Shown: positions 18,083-27,392 of the stretch, in pieces
How positions within the stretch are numbered: the first letter of the stretch is position 1
Layout of the letters: the number at the start of each line of letters is the position of its first letter
Source: Spirochaetae bacterium HGW-Spirochaetae-1
GTDB taxonomy: Bacteria; Spirochaetota; UBA4802; UBA5550
Direction of reading: 5' to 3'
DNA: 64,000 nt
Assembly: GCA_002839375.1 (NCBI GenBank)
Contig: PGXY01000011.1
Location: 186,001 to 250,000 of the forward strand
Position numbers and translations under genes: made by a program
Notes under the pieces: generated by a model
What the model was told of the DNA's origin: nothing
The model's database searches: none
Seen by the model: the letters and a program-made list of their open reading frames with translations, nothing else

Positions 18083-19252
18083 ATGATTAAAAAATCTGTG
18101 TGCCTGGTTATGATATTGTTTTTTGTGCCAGTGACACTGCTCGCCGCCGCGAGGTCTCTGGAGAAAAAACCCCGCGTGGAGTCTCTTACTGTCCGCTTTA
18201 ACGGTGATTATCTTAAGGCGTTGTATCTCTATCTCGATGCCCGTACTCCCGAAGAAAAAAACGAGGATGAAAAAAATAAACGGCTTAAGGGACCGGTCAT
18301 AGTATTTTTTCACGGACATAGCCAGCGACCCGGCGACGGGTATAATTTTACCAGGGAACTGGCCCTGCGTTCCCGTTCCGGCATTGTCATTGTTCCCGTA
18401 TGCGATACGCCCTTCGGCAGGGATGGAAAGTTTCGCGGCGATGAAGGAAAGGATGTCATTCTCATGGAGGTGGTGAGGCGCCTTCTTGAAAAAAATGCCA
18501 TATCCATTGATGGCTATGCCACTGATACAGCCATGCCTGTTATTATTGATCCCTGTACAAAGGAGAAAGAGGGGCAGGATATAACCGCGGCGAAACTTGT
18601 CGTCGTGGGATGGTCCCACGGGGCCCTCCTGGCACGGCGCATAGCCGGCCGTTATCCCGGAGCAATAATAGCCCTGGGGCAGATGGCCCCGGCGGGTTTT
18701 CGGGAATGGGGAGGATACAACTGTGTTGCTCCCGGATGCCTCCTGGCCAGTTTTTCCTGGGAGGGGATGCGCGTCGGCACCGGTATATTCCGCGGTGAGG
18801 CCGGTCACATCTGGGATTCAGGATCGGGCATAATCAAGGGACAGGCCGGGGATAACTTTCGTTCCTGTTCTTCGTGCATAAGCGGTAATTTCCATGTCGG
18901 CAAGGCCTTCAGAGCCTACAGGGATCTGCAGGAATGTACACGGTATGCCACTGATGCTGATCGCCCAGTCGGGGGCGTGCGGAGTATCGTGGTGATTTTT
19001 GGTGACAATGATTCTCTCTTCCGGTATGATAAACTTGCCGGTGTGAAAAAATCGGGGAACGTGACCACGGAAGAGCAGGAGGCCTTTTTCGCGAAGTTTT
19101 ATCCCGGTTCCGTGAAAGCCGGGGCCCGCTGCCGTCTCCTGGTGCTTCCCGGCAACCATATTGGGCCCCTTGTGCATAATGAGAAATGGGTGGAGGCCGT
19201 TCTGGACGGGATTGACCGGAACGGGAACACAGGGGAAGTGCTGGAAAAATAA
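18083..19252 (+). CDS. Secreted alpha/beta hydrolase
   Basis: 389 aa with a signal peptide (cleavage near LLAAA). The landmarks are FFHGHSQRPG (oxyanion region), the nucleophile elbow GWSHGA (Ser), GDNDSLF (acid) and GNHIGPLVH (His), so a complete Ser-Asp-His set is visible. A Cys-containing insertion (about residues 210-290) may form a lid. The substrate is unknown; an esterase or lipase-like enzyme is likely. DUF362 follows after 14 bp with its own GGAGG, so the two genes are probably co-transcribed. Confidence 0.78.
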   Translation: MIKKSVCLVMILFFVPVTLLAAARSLEKKPRVESLTVRFNGDYLKALYLYLDARTPEEKNEDEKNKRLKGPVIVFFHGHSQRPGDGYNFTRELALRSRSGIVIVPVCDTPFGRDGKFRGDEGKDVILMEVVRRLLEKNAISIDGYATDTAMPVIIDPCTKEKEGQDITAAKLVVVGWSHGALLARRIAGRYPGAIIALGQMAPAGFREWGGYNCVAPGCLLASFSWEGMRVGTGIFRGEAGHIWDSGSGIIKGQAGDNFRSCSSCISGNFHVGKAFRAYRDLQECTRYATDADRPVGGVRSIVVIFGDNDSLFRYDKLAGVKKSGNVTTEEQEAFFAKFYPGSVKAGARCRLLVLPGNHIGPLVHNEKWVEAVLDGIDRNGNTGEVLEK

Positions 19253-19266
19253 AAAGGAGGCATCCC

Positions 19267-20706
19267 ATGCCAGAAAAAGTGATCATCCGAAGCATTATAA
19301 GTCCTCACCAGAGGGAGTCCTTTACGCAGTTTATCCCTCTGAGTCCTGACATGACGCGCGAGATAGGCAGAACCGTAAAGGAAATCTTTGACAGCCTGGG
19401 AGGGGCCGCTCTTCTCAAGTCGAGCCGAGATGTGTATGTGAAGCCCAACGGCATCGATGCCAAGGCGTACTGCTATACCAGGCCCGAGGTAGTGCGGGCC
19501 GTCATCGAATACTGGCAGAGTGCCGGGGCACGCCAGGTCTATCTCATGGAAAATTCAACCCAGGCCAATTATACCCGGGTTGTCTTCGAGGTAAACGGGT
19601 ATCGCGACATATGCCGCGATACCGGCGCCATTCCCCTGTATCTCGACGAGGAGAAAACCATCGGTTTTGAATTTACCGGGAGAAAGAGCATCTATGACGG
19701 CGATCCGCGGGGCTATGACCGCAGCCATTGTGAGATGCCCGTAACCGTGACGGAGAAACTGATCCGCCGTAGGGATGAAAACCTCTATGTGAACGTACCC
19801 AAACTCAAGACGCATTCCATGGCGGGAGTTACGCTGGGCATAAAAAACCAGTGGGGTTTTCCGGTCCACACCAGCCGCGGTCATGATCACAATTATAATC
19901 TTCCCTACAAGCTGACCGATGTGCTCTCCCTGCTGCGGCCCGACGTGACCCTTATCGAGGGGATTGAAGGCACCGTGTACGGCCACTATCCCGTAACCGC
20001 CCTGGCGGACCGCTGCGTGAAACCCTTCCGCGTCCTTATCGGAAGCCTGAATGTTGCCGCCGCCGACCTGGCCGGTGCGAAAATCCTGGGCCTGGACAGG
20101 GCCGATGTGGCCCATCTTGATCAGGCTATTAAACGTAATCTCACCGGCGGCGTCACGGGTCTCGATGACATTGAACTGGAAGGGGACTTTTCCACCCTGG
20201 AAAATATAGACATACTGGGAGACAAACCTTCGTCAGGCAAATATCCTGCCGATCTTTTTGACTTTTTTCCCTGGGATGTGAAGGTCTTGAAAGGTAAGGA
20301 GCTGGCCTGCCGCGAGGGATGCGTCAACAATCCCCTGACGCTCCTGCAGGTTCTCTTTCACGATCACAACGGCCGGGGCGGATGGACCCTGGTCATGGGA
20401 AAGGGATTTGATCCCGATGAAATAGACGAGATACAGGGCCGGGTCCTGGTGGCGGGACATTGCGCGATAGAAGAGGTTGCTGAAAGGCTCGTGAAGCGCC
20501 TGGGAAAAAAGAAGGTGTATCTCAGCGGCGAATGCAATGACCTGGCAGCCACGGCCGAGGCCATGTTTCATCTCATGAAGGTAAATCCCGTGAGCTTCCT
20601 GCCGCGCCGGAGAGGTGCGGCGGTGCTGGCCTTTCTCATGGCCAGGCTTCACGGTTCAAAGTCACGGGTTCCCAACCCGCTGTCGCACCTGATAAAGATG
20701 GTGTGA
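19267..20706 (+). CDS. DUF362 domain protein
   Basis: 479 aa. The DUF362 hallmarks are YVKPNGID...TRPEVVRAVIEYW, YVNVPKLKTHSMAGVTLGIKN and DVTLIEGIEG. The C-terminal part (CREGCVNNPL) has two Cys, but no complete 4Fe-4S ferredoxin motif is visible. DUF362 proteins are thought to be redox-related, with few characterised members. AAAAGGAGG lies directly before the ATG, and the gene follows the secreted hydrolase in the same orientation. A biochemical function cannot be given. Confidence 0.85.
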   Translation: MPEKVIIRSIISPHQRESFTQFIPLSPDMTREIGRTVKEIFDSLGGAALLKSSRDVYVKPNGIDAKAYCYTRPEVVRAVIEYWQSAGARQVYLMENSTQANYTRVVFEVNGYRDICRDTGAIPLYLDEEKTIGFEFTGRKSIYDGDPRGYDRSHCEMPVTVTEKLIRRRDENLYVNVPKLKTHSMAGVTLGIKNQWGFPVHTSRGHDHNYNLPYKLTDVLSLLRPDVTLIEGIEGTVYGHYPVTALADRCVKPFRVLIGSLNVAAADLAGAKILGLDRADVAHLDQAIKRNLTGGVTGLDDIELEGDFSTLENIDILGDKPSSGKYPADLFDFFPWDVKVLKGKELACREGCVNNPLTLLQVLFHDHNGRGGWTLVMGKGFDPDEIDEIQGRVLVAGHCAIEEVAERLVKRLGKKKVYLSGECNDLAATAEAMFHLMKVNPVSFLPRRRGAAVLAFLMARLHGSKSRVPNPLSHLIKMV

Positions 20707-20712
20707 CAGCGG

Positions 20713-21684
20713 TCAGTTGTATTTCAGGCCCACGGCCGTCTTGATTTTATCCAGGGTCACGGCTGCCACGACGCGTGTCTTGTCCGCGCCCTTTTTCAGT
20801 ATGTTGAAAACCTCGCCGGGGTCGCCGGCATAGCGCTGCCGCTGCTCGCGGAAGGGTGCGAAGAATTCCCAGATCATGCCGTTGAGTTCCTTCTTGACCT
20901 CACCGTATCCGATGCCGCCCTTCAGGTAGCGTTCCTTCAGTTCGGCGGTTTTCTCCGGTTCGGCAAAGAGTTTATACAGGGCGAAGAGGTTGCAGGTTTC
21001 GGGATTTTTCGGTTCCTCCACGGGAGTTGAATCGGTTACGATGCGCATCACCTTTTTTTTCAGGGACTTTTCATCCTCGAAGATGTTTATGGTGTTGTCG
21101 TAGCTTTTGGACATTTTTTGCCCGTCGACGCCGGGGATAACGGCCAGGTCCTCGGAGATGAGCGGCTCGGGTATGGTGAAAATATCGCCGTAGGTGTTGT
21201 TGAAGCGCAGGGCCACGTCGCGGGTGATCTCCAGGTGCTGCTTCTGGTCTTTTCCCACGGGCACTATCTGGGCGTTATAGAGCAGGATATCGGCGGCCAT
21301 GAGAATTGGATAGGTGTAGAGACCGGCACTGGGAGTGATGCCCTTGGCCACCTTATCCTTGTAGCTGTGACTTCTTTCCAGCAGCCCCAGGGAGGTATGG
21401 CAGGAGAGTATCCAGGTCAGCTCAGTCACCTCGGGTACGTCGGACTGCACCCAGAAGTGGCACTTGTCGGGATCGAGACCCAGGGCAAGGAAATCAATGG
21501 CTGCCTCCAGGGTGTTCTTCCTGAGGTAGTCACCGTCCTCCACGCTGGTCATGGCATGGTAATTGACAATAAAACAGAAGAGTTCATGATTTCTCTGGAA
21601 CTCTATCATGGGCTTCATCATGGCGAAGTAGTTGCCTATGTGCAGGGTGCCCGAGGGCTGTATTCCCGAAAGTATGCGTGACAT
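20713..21684 (-). CDS. trpS: Tryptophanyl-tRNA synthetase
   Basis: 323 aa class I aminoacyl-tRNA synthetase that charges tRNA-Trp. The ATP-binding motifs are HIGN near the N-terminus (ILSGIQPSGTLHIGNYF) and KMSKSYDN. PVGKDQKQHLEITRDVA is typical of TrpS. The ATG at 21684 is preferred because GAGG lies 7 bp upstream; an ATG two codons earlier abuts that site. It converges on the DUF362 gene and is monocistronic. Confidence 0.96.
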   Translation of the reverse strand: MSRILSGIQPSGTLHIGNYFAMMKPMIEFQRNHELFCFIVNYHAMTSVEDGDYLRKNTLEAAIDFLALGLDPDKCHFWVQSDVPEVTELTWILSCHTSLGLLERSHSYKDKVAKGITPSAGLYTYPILMAADILLYNAQIVPVGKDQKQHLEITRDVALRFNNTYGDIFTIPEPLISEDLAVIPGVDGQKMSKSYDNTINIFEDEKSLKKKVMRIVTDSTPVEEPKNPETCNLFALYKLFAEPEKTAELKERYLKGGIGYGEVKKELNGMIWEFFAPFREQRQRYAGDPGEVFNILKKGADKTRVVAAVTLDKIKTAVGLKYN

Positions 21685-21836
21685 AATCATCCTCGAATTT
21701 AATGGTATTTTTGTTTACATCAAATCACCAAAAAAAATAGTCAATACAAAAATTCTACTTGCAGATTAAATCCCGCATTTAATAATTACAGGCAGATTCA
21801 TGTAATCATGAAAAGTCACGATAAAGAGGTTTTGTT

Positions 21837-22079
21837 ATGCAACAGAATGTGGGAAGAGCCGACAGCTACATCAGGTTCATGCTGGGCCTGGCATTTTTAC
21901 TCAATATCTACATCCTCTCACCGGGCGCGATCGGAACGATCATAGCCCTTGCCATTGGAGTATCGATGTGGGTTTCCTCCTGGACCCATTATTGTCCGCT
22001 GTATACACTGCTGAAAATAAGCACAGTGGAAGACGGCGGTCCGAAAGAACCGGCGGAACCCGTTTCTCATTCACATTGA
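21837..22079 (+). CDS. DUF2892 (YgaP-like) small membrane protein
   Basis: 80 aa with two predicted membrane helices. The opening MQQNVGRADSYIRFMLG and the motif WTHYCPLYTLLKI are characteristic of DUF2892, the membrane part found in YgaP-type rhodaneses. The Cys in HYCPLY is the conserved family Cys. No fused rhodanese is present. AGAGG lies upstream of the ATG. Confidence 0.85.
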   Translation: MQQNVGRADSYIRFMLGLAFLLNIYILSPGAIGTIIALAIGVSMWVSSWTHYCPLYTLLKISTVEDGGPKEPAEPVSHSH

Positions 22080-22271
22080 TGCCGCATATGCCGCTCCTTA
22101 CGGGATGAAAGGAATTTCGCCCCATAAGGAGCGATCCCTTCCACTGCCTGCAGTAAAAAGAAAATCAGCCGTCATAAATATACTGGACATTTTTTCTTTC
22201 AGGCTTTTCCCTGACCGCCATTGACCCTTTCGGGTCAGGTACTGTTATCGTATAATAAGCAGGATAATCAT

Positions 22272-22532
22272 ATGCCTTTCAACTTCACTGAAATTATAGG
22301 CCTTGCGGCCGGAATCGCCACAACGGCATCTTTTGTGCCCCAGGCATACCGCGTGTATAAAACAAAGAAAACAGGAGATCTTTCGGCGGGGATGTTCATG
22401 CTGCTGAACTGCGGGCTCTGTTTATGGATCGTCTACGGCATTCAGAGTATGTCCATTTCCATTATCCTGGCAAACTGCGTTACGCTTGTCCTGGCCCTGT
22501 ATATCCTGGTGATGAAAATCAGGCACGGGTAG
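22272..22532 (+). CDS. SemiSWEET sugar transporter
   Basis: 86 aa with three predicted membrane helices, the exact size of a bacterial SemiSWEET, which works as a homodimer to move sugars. The PQ-loop signature ASFVPQAYRVYKTKKTGDLS lies between helix 1 and helix 2, and LLNCGLCLWIVYGI forms helix 2. The ATG at 22272 has AGGA upstream; the open frame before it is not needed. It ends 1 bp before the stop of the convergent histone-like gene. Confidence 0.88.
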   Translation: MPFNFTEIIGLAAGIATTASFVPQAYRVYKTKKTGDLSAGMFMLLNCGLCLWIVYGIQSMSISIILANCVTLVLALYILVMKIRHG

Positions 22533-22533
22533 G

Positions 22534-23136
22534 TTAGCCTTTTACATCGTATGTATTGATCACCGCATTATAAATGGTGGCCAGGGCAATGTCTCCCGGC
22601 CCCTTAATATCCGTATTTTTCAGCACGTCGGAGCGGTTCCGGTCGAACCAGGTGTAGAGCCTGCGCATGCCGTCCTTCTCGTCGCCGGCAACGTGGCACA
22701 GGGCAACGATTTTTTTAAACTCGTCGCGGGAGAAGAAATTACGCTCCGTTCCCACGACAATGATGAAATGGCTGCCGTCCTTTCCTTCTACGAATTCTAT
22801 TTTTTCTTTTTCCAGGGCCGGAAGCTGGAATTCTTTGGCCGTCATGGTCCGGTGCTCATAGGTCACCGATTCCGTAGTCTCCTTCAGCCTTTTCCTTATC
22901 TGTTTGTTTTTTGCGAATACCTGGGCCTGCTTGATCAGGAAGGCCACCTCTTCATTATCAAGCTGCTTTGCCAGTTCCAGCAGGTTCTTTGTCAGCGGTG
23001 AGGGGGCCGATTTTTTTGAGGGTGTCTTTTTTGCCGCGCTTTTGGGAGGGACGGTTTTTTTCGCTGCCTTTTTTGCGGGTGATCCCTTTTTCGATGATTT
23101 TTTTGCGGTGCTTTTACCTGTTTTTTTAACGGCCAT
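22534..23136 (-). CDS. Histone H1-like Lys/Ala-rich tail fused to a globular domain
   Basis: 200 aa. Residues 1-48 are a Lys/Ala/Ser/Pro-rich tail (AKKAAKKTVPPKSAAKKTPSKK) like the basic tail of bacterial histone H1-like proteins, suggesting DNA or RNA binding. Residues ~50-200 form a folded domain I cannot assign (LTKNLLELAKQL...KEFQLPALEKEKIEFVE...TWFDRNRSDVLKNT). GGAGG precedes the ATG. It is monocistronic and convergent with SemiSWEET. Confidence 0.75.
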   Translation of the reverse strand: MAVKKTGKSTAKKSSKKGSPAKKAAKKTVPPKSAAKKTPSKKSAPSPLTKNLLELAKQLDNEEVAFLIKQAQVFAKNKQIRKRLKETTESVTYEHRTMTAKEFQLPALEKEKIEFVEGKDGSHFIIVVGTERNFFSRDEFKKIVALCHVAGDEKDGMRRLYTWFDRNRSDVLKNTDIKGPGDIALATIYNAVINTYDVKG

Positions 23137-23178
23137 TGTATTCCTCCCTCCTGTTGATTTTAAATAGTATCACGGTTT

Positions 23179-23640
23179 TCATTCGTTAAAATAGGATACG
23201 ACTCCGGCAAAACGGTCTTTCCAGTAAGGGGCCTTCAACGAACTCACCATTACCTTCTTGCCGGAACTGGGGGCGTGGATGAATGTATCATCACCAAGGT
23301 ATATTCCCACGTGCGAGATGCGGTTTTTCCGGATATTGAAAAATACAAGGTCGCCCGGTCTGGCTCTGTCAATGGGTACTTCGGTTCCATTTTTAAATTG
23401 TCCCGTTGTTGTTCGCGCCAGGCTGATTCCGTGAAGGCTGAAAACATGCATGGTAAAACCGGAACAATCGAATCCCCGGGAGCCCGTATCGCCGTAACGA
23501 TACGCCGTGCCCAGGTATTCACGGGCGGTCCTGATAATTTCTTCGCGCAACGCTGCACTGTCGGAAGCGCTTGTAGTTTGCAGCGGGAGCATGATCGTGC
23601 ACATGAGAGTTGCAAGGAATGCCCTGGTTCGGTTTTTCAT
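23179..23640 (-). CDS. Secreted NlpC/P60 peptidoglycan endopeptidase
   Basis: 153 aa: a signal peptide (about residues 1-25) followed directly by an NlpC/P60 cysteine-peptidase domain. The Cys is in GFDCSGF, the His in SHVGIYLG, and the third polar position in IHAPSSGK. Such enzymes cut within peptidoglycan stem peptides. There is no extra cell-wall-binding domain. It lies 42 bp upstream of the histone-like gene on the same strand. Confidence 0.9.
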   Translation of the reverse strand: MKNRTRAFLATLMCTIMLPLQTTSASDSAALREEIIRTAREYLGTAYRYGDTGSRGFDCSGFTMHVFSLHGISLARTTTGQFKNGTEVPIDRARPGDLVFFNIRKNRISHVGIYLGDDTFIHAPSSGKKVMVSSLKAPYWKDRFAGVVSYFNE

Positions 23641-23742
23641 ATGCTATTTGCCAATATCATAAAAACACACTGCCGCATCATGCGGCAAAATCAAGAGAAT
23701 ATACAATAAAACAGGAGCAACGTCAAGCCGGTTTTTATTTCC

Positions 23743-24195
23743 TTAAATAATTGCCAGCACTTCTATGGCATGCTCGTCCGGTTTCACTTTCGGGAAAACC
23801 TTGATGACCTTTCCATCTTCATCGATTATGAAGGTGGACCTGATCAGGCCTTCCGATGTTTTACCGTACATCTTTTTCTCGCCCCAGGCGCCGTATTTTT
23901 CCGCAATCTTGTGATCTTTATCAACGAGGAGGTAGAAGGGGAGGCCGAACTTCAGTTTGAATTTCTGGTGCGATTCGGCCGAATCGGTGCTTATACCCAT
24001 TACCACGGCTCCCCGCGCCATGATCTCATCATAGACATCACGGAAACCGCAGGCCTCCTTCGTGCATCCCGGCGTATTGTCGCGGGGATAGAAATACAGC
24101 ACAACTTTTTTCCCTTTAAAATCGGAGAGTTTGATGCTGCTGCCCGTGTCGTCCTTAAGGGTGAATTGAGGTGCTTTTGATCCTTCTTTTATCAT
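23743..24195 (-). CDS. bcp: Bcp/PrxQ-type peroxiredoxin
   Basis: 150 aa thiol peroxidase that reduces hydroperoxides. The active site is [13 protein letters not shown]: the peroxidatic Cys is C44 and the resolving Cys C49, the spacing of atypical 2-Cys PrxQ enzymes. LYFYPRDN and [10 protein letters not shown] are also typical. AGGA precedes the ATG. It is monocistronic. Confidence 0.95.
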   Translation of the reverse strand: MIKEGSKAPQFTLKDDTGSSIKLSDFKGKKVVLYFYPRDNTPGCTKEACGFRDVYDEIMARGAVVMGISTDSAESHQKFKLKFGLPFYLLVDKDHKIAEKYGAWGEKKMYGKTSEGLIRSTFIIDEDGKVIKVFPKVKPDEHAIEVLAII

Positions 24196-24325
24196 GATAG
24201 TCCTACCGTTTCCAGAGTATATATTTAGAAATGATATTCTTCTATTATGGCATTTTCATTGTATGCTGTTACAGTGGAAAGGAAAAGCAAAATATGTAAA
24301 ACTCTCATAAAATACACAGAATTTC

Positions 24326-24353
24326 TTGACACGAACATTTCCATGCGTATTGT
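24326..24353 (+). promoter_or_regulatory. Candidate promoter for the SDR gene
   Basis: TTGACA (24326-24331), a 16-bp spacer and TATTGT (24348-24353), about 80 bp before the SDR start codon. Confidence 0.35.
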
Positions 24354-24432
24354 TAATCATCCTTAATTTTTCACAGCAGGATATTGTCCCGGTACGGGAA
24401 GGTTCCGTATATGAAGGGAATATTTGGGGGTG

Positions 24433-25284
24433 ATGAAACAAGTGAAGCTGCAGGACGCCGTCATTTGCATAACCGGGGCCTCTTCGGGAATAGGATGGGC
24501 GGCGGCGAAGGCCTTTGACAGGGCTGGAGCCCGGCTGTCCCTTGTTGCACGCCGGAAGGAGCGTCTGGCTGAACTGGCCTCGGAGCTTCGTGATGCCATA
24601 ATAATTCCCGCCGATATGAGTGACGCATCCCGCGCGGCCTCAATGATCGAGGAAACGGTGAGGCATTTCGGCAGGATCGACATCCTTGTTAACAATGCTG
24701 CGGCTATTATCGTCTCCCGTGCCGATGAAACCGGTCCTGATGATCTGCACCGGTCTTTTGCCACTAACCTTGTGGGTCCCCTTGTGGCGGTGAATACGGC
24801 TCTGCCCTATATGCGGCGGCAGGGATACGGTCATATCATCAATGTCGGTTCGCCGGGGTTCCTCATCGGTGTTCCCTGCTATACATCCTATGTGTGTTCC
24901 AAGGCCGCCATGTCGGCCTGGACACGCACGATACAGGCCGAATGGGCCGATACGGGTATTGTGGTGAGTGAATATTTTCCCGGTTATATCAAAACGGATT
25001 CTCCGCCGGAATCGCGGTATACCGGTGTGGAACAATCCCTGGTCATCGATCCCGATGCCAATGCGGTGACCCGTTTTTTTACCCGGCCTAAAAGCGCCGA
25101 CGATGTGGCCGGGCAGCTGGTAAAGCTGGCGCAAAGGCCCCGCCTCCTGAAGCATTCAGGCATCTTTGTTCCCCTGGGCGCTGTGTTGTCACTGATTCCC
25201 CGTATACGGCTGTCCATAGCCAGGGATATGGCCGTATCCGTGAGAAAGCGCCTCGGACTTTCCATTTTCAGCACAGAAGAATGA
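24433..25284 (+). CDS. Short-chain dehydrogenase/reductase (SDR)
   Basis: 283 aa classical SDR. The cofactor motif TGASSGIG is at residues ~14-21, followed by NNAA, the active-site serine in INVGSPG, and YxxxK in TSYVCSK. LSLVARRKERL after the glycine motif has the Arg pattern of an NADP binder. The substrate is unknown; a C-terminal hydrophobic stretch may lie at the membrane. ATG 24433 is the simplest start; GTG 24430 and TTG 24424 are alternatives. The EXPERA gene follows 68 bp later and may be co-transcribed. Confidence 0.85.
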   Translation: MKQVKLQDAVICITGASSGIGWAAAKAFDRAGARLSLVARRKERLAELASELRDAIIIPADMSDASRAASMIEETVRHFGRIDILVNNAAAIIVSRADETGPDDLHRSFATNLVGPLVAVNTALPYMRRQGYGHIINVGSPGFLIGVPCYTSYVCSKAAMSAWTRTIQAEWADTGIVVSEYFPGYIKTDSPPESRYTGVEQSLVIDPDANAVTRFFTRPKSADDVAGQLVKLAQRPRLLKHSGIFVPLGAVLSLIPRIRLSIARDMAVSVRKRLGLSIFSTEE

Positions 25285-25352
25285 TTCTTGCAAACGGTCC
25301 GTGATAAACGTGATTGTTTAGAGATAAAACTTGATGTAAAGGGAGCGAGCGT

Positions 25353-25871
25353 ATGAGACAGGTTATACCGTTGAAAAAAAGACCCATTGACATTGTGCTT
25401 CTCATTTTCTTTTTTATCAATATTTCCTTCATTACCTATATCGTGGATGTGGAGCAGCTGGTAATTGCCGACCCGAATAATTTTCAATATCCGTTGTGGC
25501 CGCTGCCCTTTCTGGTGGACCTGGTTCACTGGTGGGGGAGGACCTTTGACCCTGTTCTTCTGGCCCGGCCGGCCTGGTGGAAGGCGACGATCTGGCTTGA
25601 TTCGATCCTTTTCGGCCCCTATTATATTGCGGCCATCTATGCCTTCATCAAGGGGAAGGAATGGATACGCATTCCCAGCATTATTTTTGCCTCTATCCTG
25701 TTCACCAATGTCTTTATAATACTCAGCGAGGAACTTTTCGGCATTCACAAAACACCCGAGACAGGGATGGTGCTTCTGGCCAACGTGCCGTGGCTGATAT
25801 TTCCTTTCATCATCATTTACCGTATGTGGCGCAGCGAGCATCCATTTACTGAAGATAGTACGGAAAATTGA
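25353..25871 (+). CDS. EXPERA-domain (emopamil-binding-like) membrane protein
   Basis: 172 aa with four predicted membrane helices. RPIDIVLLIFFFINISF followed by IVDVEQLV, then WLDSILFGPYYIAAIYAF and a Glu in ILSEELFG, match the EXPERA fold of TMEM97 and emopamil-binding sterol isomerases. Bacterial members have no settled role; lipid or sterol binding is the usual guess. GGGAG precedes the ATG. A bidirectional terminator separates it from flgE. Confidence 0.7.
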   Translation: MRQVIPLKKRPIDIVLLIFFFINISFITYIVDVEQLVIADPNNFQYPLWPLPFLVDLVHWWGRTFDPVLLARPAWWKATIWLDSILFGPYYIAAIYAFIKGKEWIRIPSIIFASILFTNVFIILSEELFGIHKTPETGMVLLANVPWLIFPFIIIYRMWRSEHPFTEDSTEN

Positions 25872-25886
25872 AGTGCTTATGTGAAA

Positions 25887-25918
25887 AAAAAGCGTTTAAC
25901 CTATGTTAAACGCTTTTT
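25887..25918. terminator. Bidirectional terminator between the EXPERA gene and flgE
   Basis: A perfect 14-bp stem (25887-25900 with 25905-25918, loop CTAT), A-rich on the left and T-rich on the right, serving both convergent genes. Confidence 0.9.
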
Positions 25919-25951
25919 CAGTATATAGTCAGGATGCAATCATTTTAGTGC

Positions 25952-27325
25952 TTAACGTTTGAGATTGATAAGCTCCTGGAGCATCTGGTCCGATGTCGTG
26001 ATTGTTCTTGAATTGGCCTGGAAACCGCGCTGTGTTACGATCATGTCTGTGAACTGCTCGGAAAGGTCAACGTTTGACATCTCCAGAGATCCTGCCACGA
26101 TCTTGCCGCGGCCTGCCTGTCCCGCAGGGCCGATATTGGCCATTCCCGAGTTATTGGAAACCTCGAAAAGATTATCGCCCACGGCCGTGAGTCCCTGGGG
26201 ATTGGTGAAAACTGCCGTGGATACCTGTCCGACGAACTGTTTTGTTCCGTTGGAATACACGCCGGTGATCATGCCGGAATTGTCTATGTTAAAAGATTCC
26301 ATGTATCCCATGGTATACCCATCCTGCTCCACGGCCTTGGTCGTCGATTCCGATGAGAACTGCGTAATGCCCGTCATGAGATTGGATTTTCCCAGGTTGA
26401 GGGCGATGGTCCGTACATTGGGATCTCCTGCAACGCGGTAGTTGGCGTTCACCATTAAATCTCCCTGGTTCAGTTCGTCCGGTGAAGATTCGTCGGCTAC
26501 GGAAACGAGTCGTCCGTCAGGGGAGAATCTAAGGTTGATTTTTGCACTGGGATTGCTCTGGTTTGTCTGTCCGCCGCCTGCCGGAACATCCAGTGTCATG
26601 GCGGTATTCGTGTCGGCTATGGCGGCCGATGCGGTCCACTGGTTTGGTTCTGTTTTCCAGAATATCATAGTGAGACGGTGGGCATTTCCCTGCTTGTCAT
26701 AGACGTCTATGTTGGTCGTGACACCGGCCGAGGCTCTCATTCTTCCTGTTGCGTTGGGCGGAACAACTGAACTGCGGGAGTCCAGGTTGCATTTATATCG
26801 TATGTTATTCGTTTCACGTGCTTCTATCTTTCCGAATATGGGGACAATAATGTCTTCCGTTGATCCGCTGGGATTGACTACCATCTGGCCCGATTCATTA
26901 CGTGTGGCCATCCATCCCTGGACCTTGAGGCCGTTTCCGGGGTTTACCAGCATGCCGTCTTTGTCGAGTCCGAAAGCACCGGCGCGCGTATAAAACTTTT
27001 TGTCCCCGTCGGCCACAACGAAAAATCCGTCGCCGGACATGGCCAGGTCGGTCTGGTTTCCCGTGGTCTGAAGGCTGCCCTGTGTGAAAATCCTGTCAAT
27101 GGAAGCAATGGTCATACCAAGTCCGACCTGTTTCGGGTTGACGCCGCCCTTGTTCTCTTCAGGCTTTGCTGCTCCGGCTATCGTCTGTGAAAGCATATCC
27201 TGGAAGGAAACCCTGCTGTATTTGAAGCCATAGGTGTTGACATTGGATATATTGTTACCAACAACATCCATCCTGGTCTGATGGTTTTTTAAGCCCGAAA
27301 CGCCGGCAAACAATGATCGCATCAT
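25952..27325 (-). CDS. flgE: Flagellar hook protein FlgE
   Basis: 457 aa. The N-terminal MMRSLFAGVSGLKNHQTRMD and NNISNVNTYGFK, and the C-terminal NVDLSEQFTDMIVTQRGFQANSRTITT, are the coiled rod/hook regions of FlgE. ALA-type residues in the middle form the hook surface. A Lys at 166 and a Cys at 179, followed by Asn, sit within one residue of Lys165 and Cys178 of Treponema denticola FlgE, which form a lysinoalanine cross-link between hook subunits. This supports a spirochaete and periplasmic flagella. It is the last gene of fliK-flgD-flgE. Confidence 0.96.
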   Translation of the reverse strand: MMRSLFAGVSGLKNHQTRMDVVGNNISNVNTYGFKYSRVSFQDMLSQTIAGAAKPEENKGGVNPKQVGLGMTIASIDRIFTQGSLQTTGNQTDLAMSGDGFFVVADGDKKFYTRAGAFGLDKDGMLVNPGNGLKVQGWMATRNESGQMVVNPSGSTEDIIVPIFGKIEARETNNIRYKCNLDSRSSVVPPNATGRMRASAGVTTNIDVYDKQGNAHRLTMIFWKTEPNQWTASAAIADTNTAMTLDVPAGGGQTNQSNPSAKINLRFSPDGRLVSVADESSPDELNQGDLMVNANYRVAGDPNVRTIALNLGKSNLMTGITQFSSESTTKAVEQDGYTMGYMESFNIDNSGMITGVYSNGTKQFVGQVSTAVFTNPQGLTAVGDNLFEVSNNSGMANIGPAGQAGRGKIVAGSLEMSNVDLSEQFTDMIVTQRGFQANSRTITTSDQMLQELINLKR

Positions 27326-27392
27326 AGTGGTATAACTCCTGAATTTTAATTGCTATAGTATTAATATCGAGTATTATCCGATTCTCTTTAGA

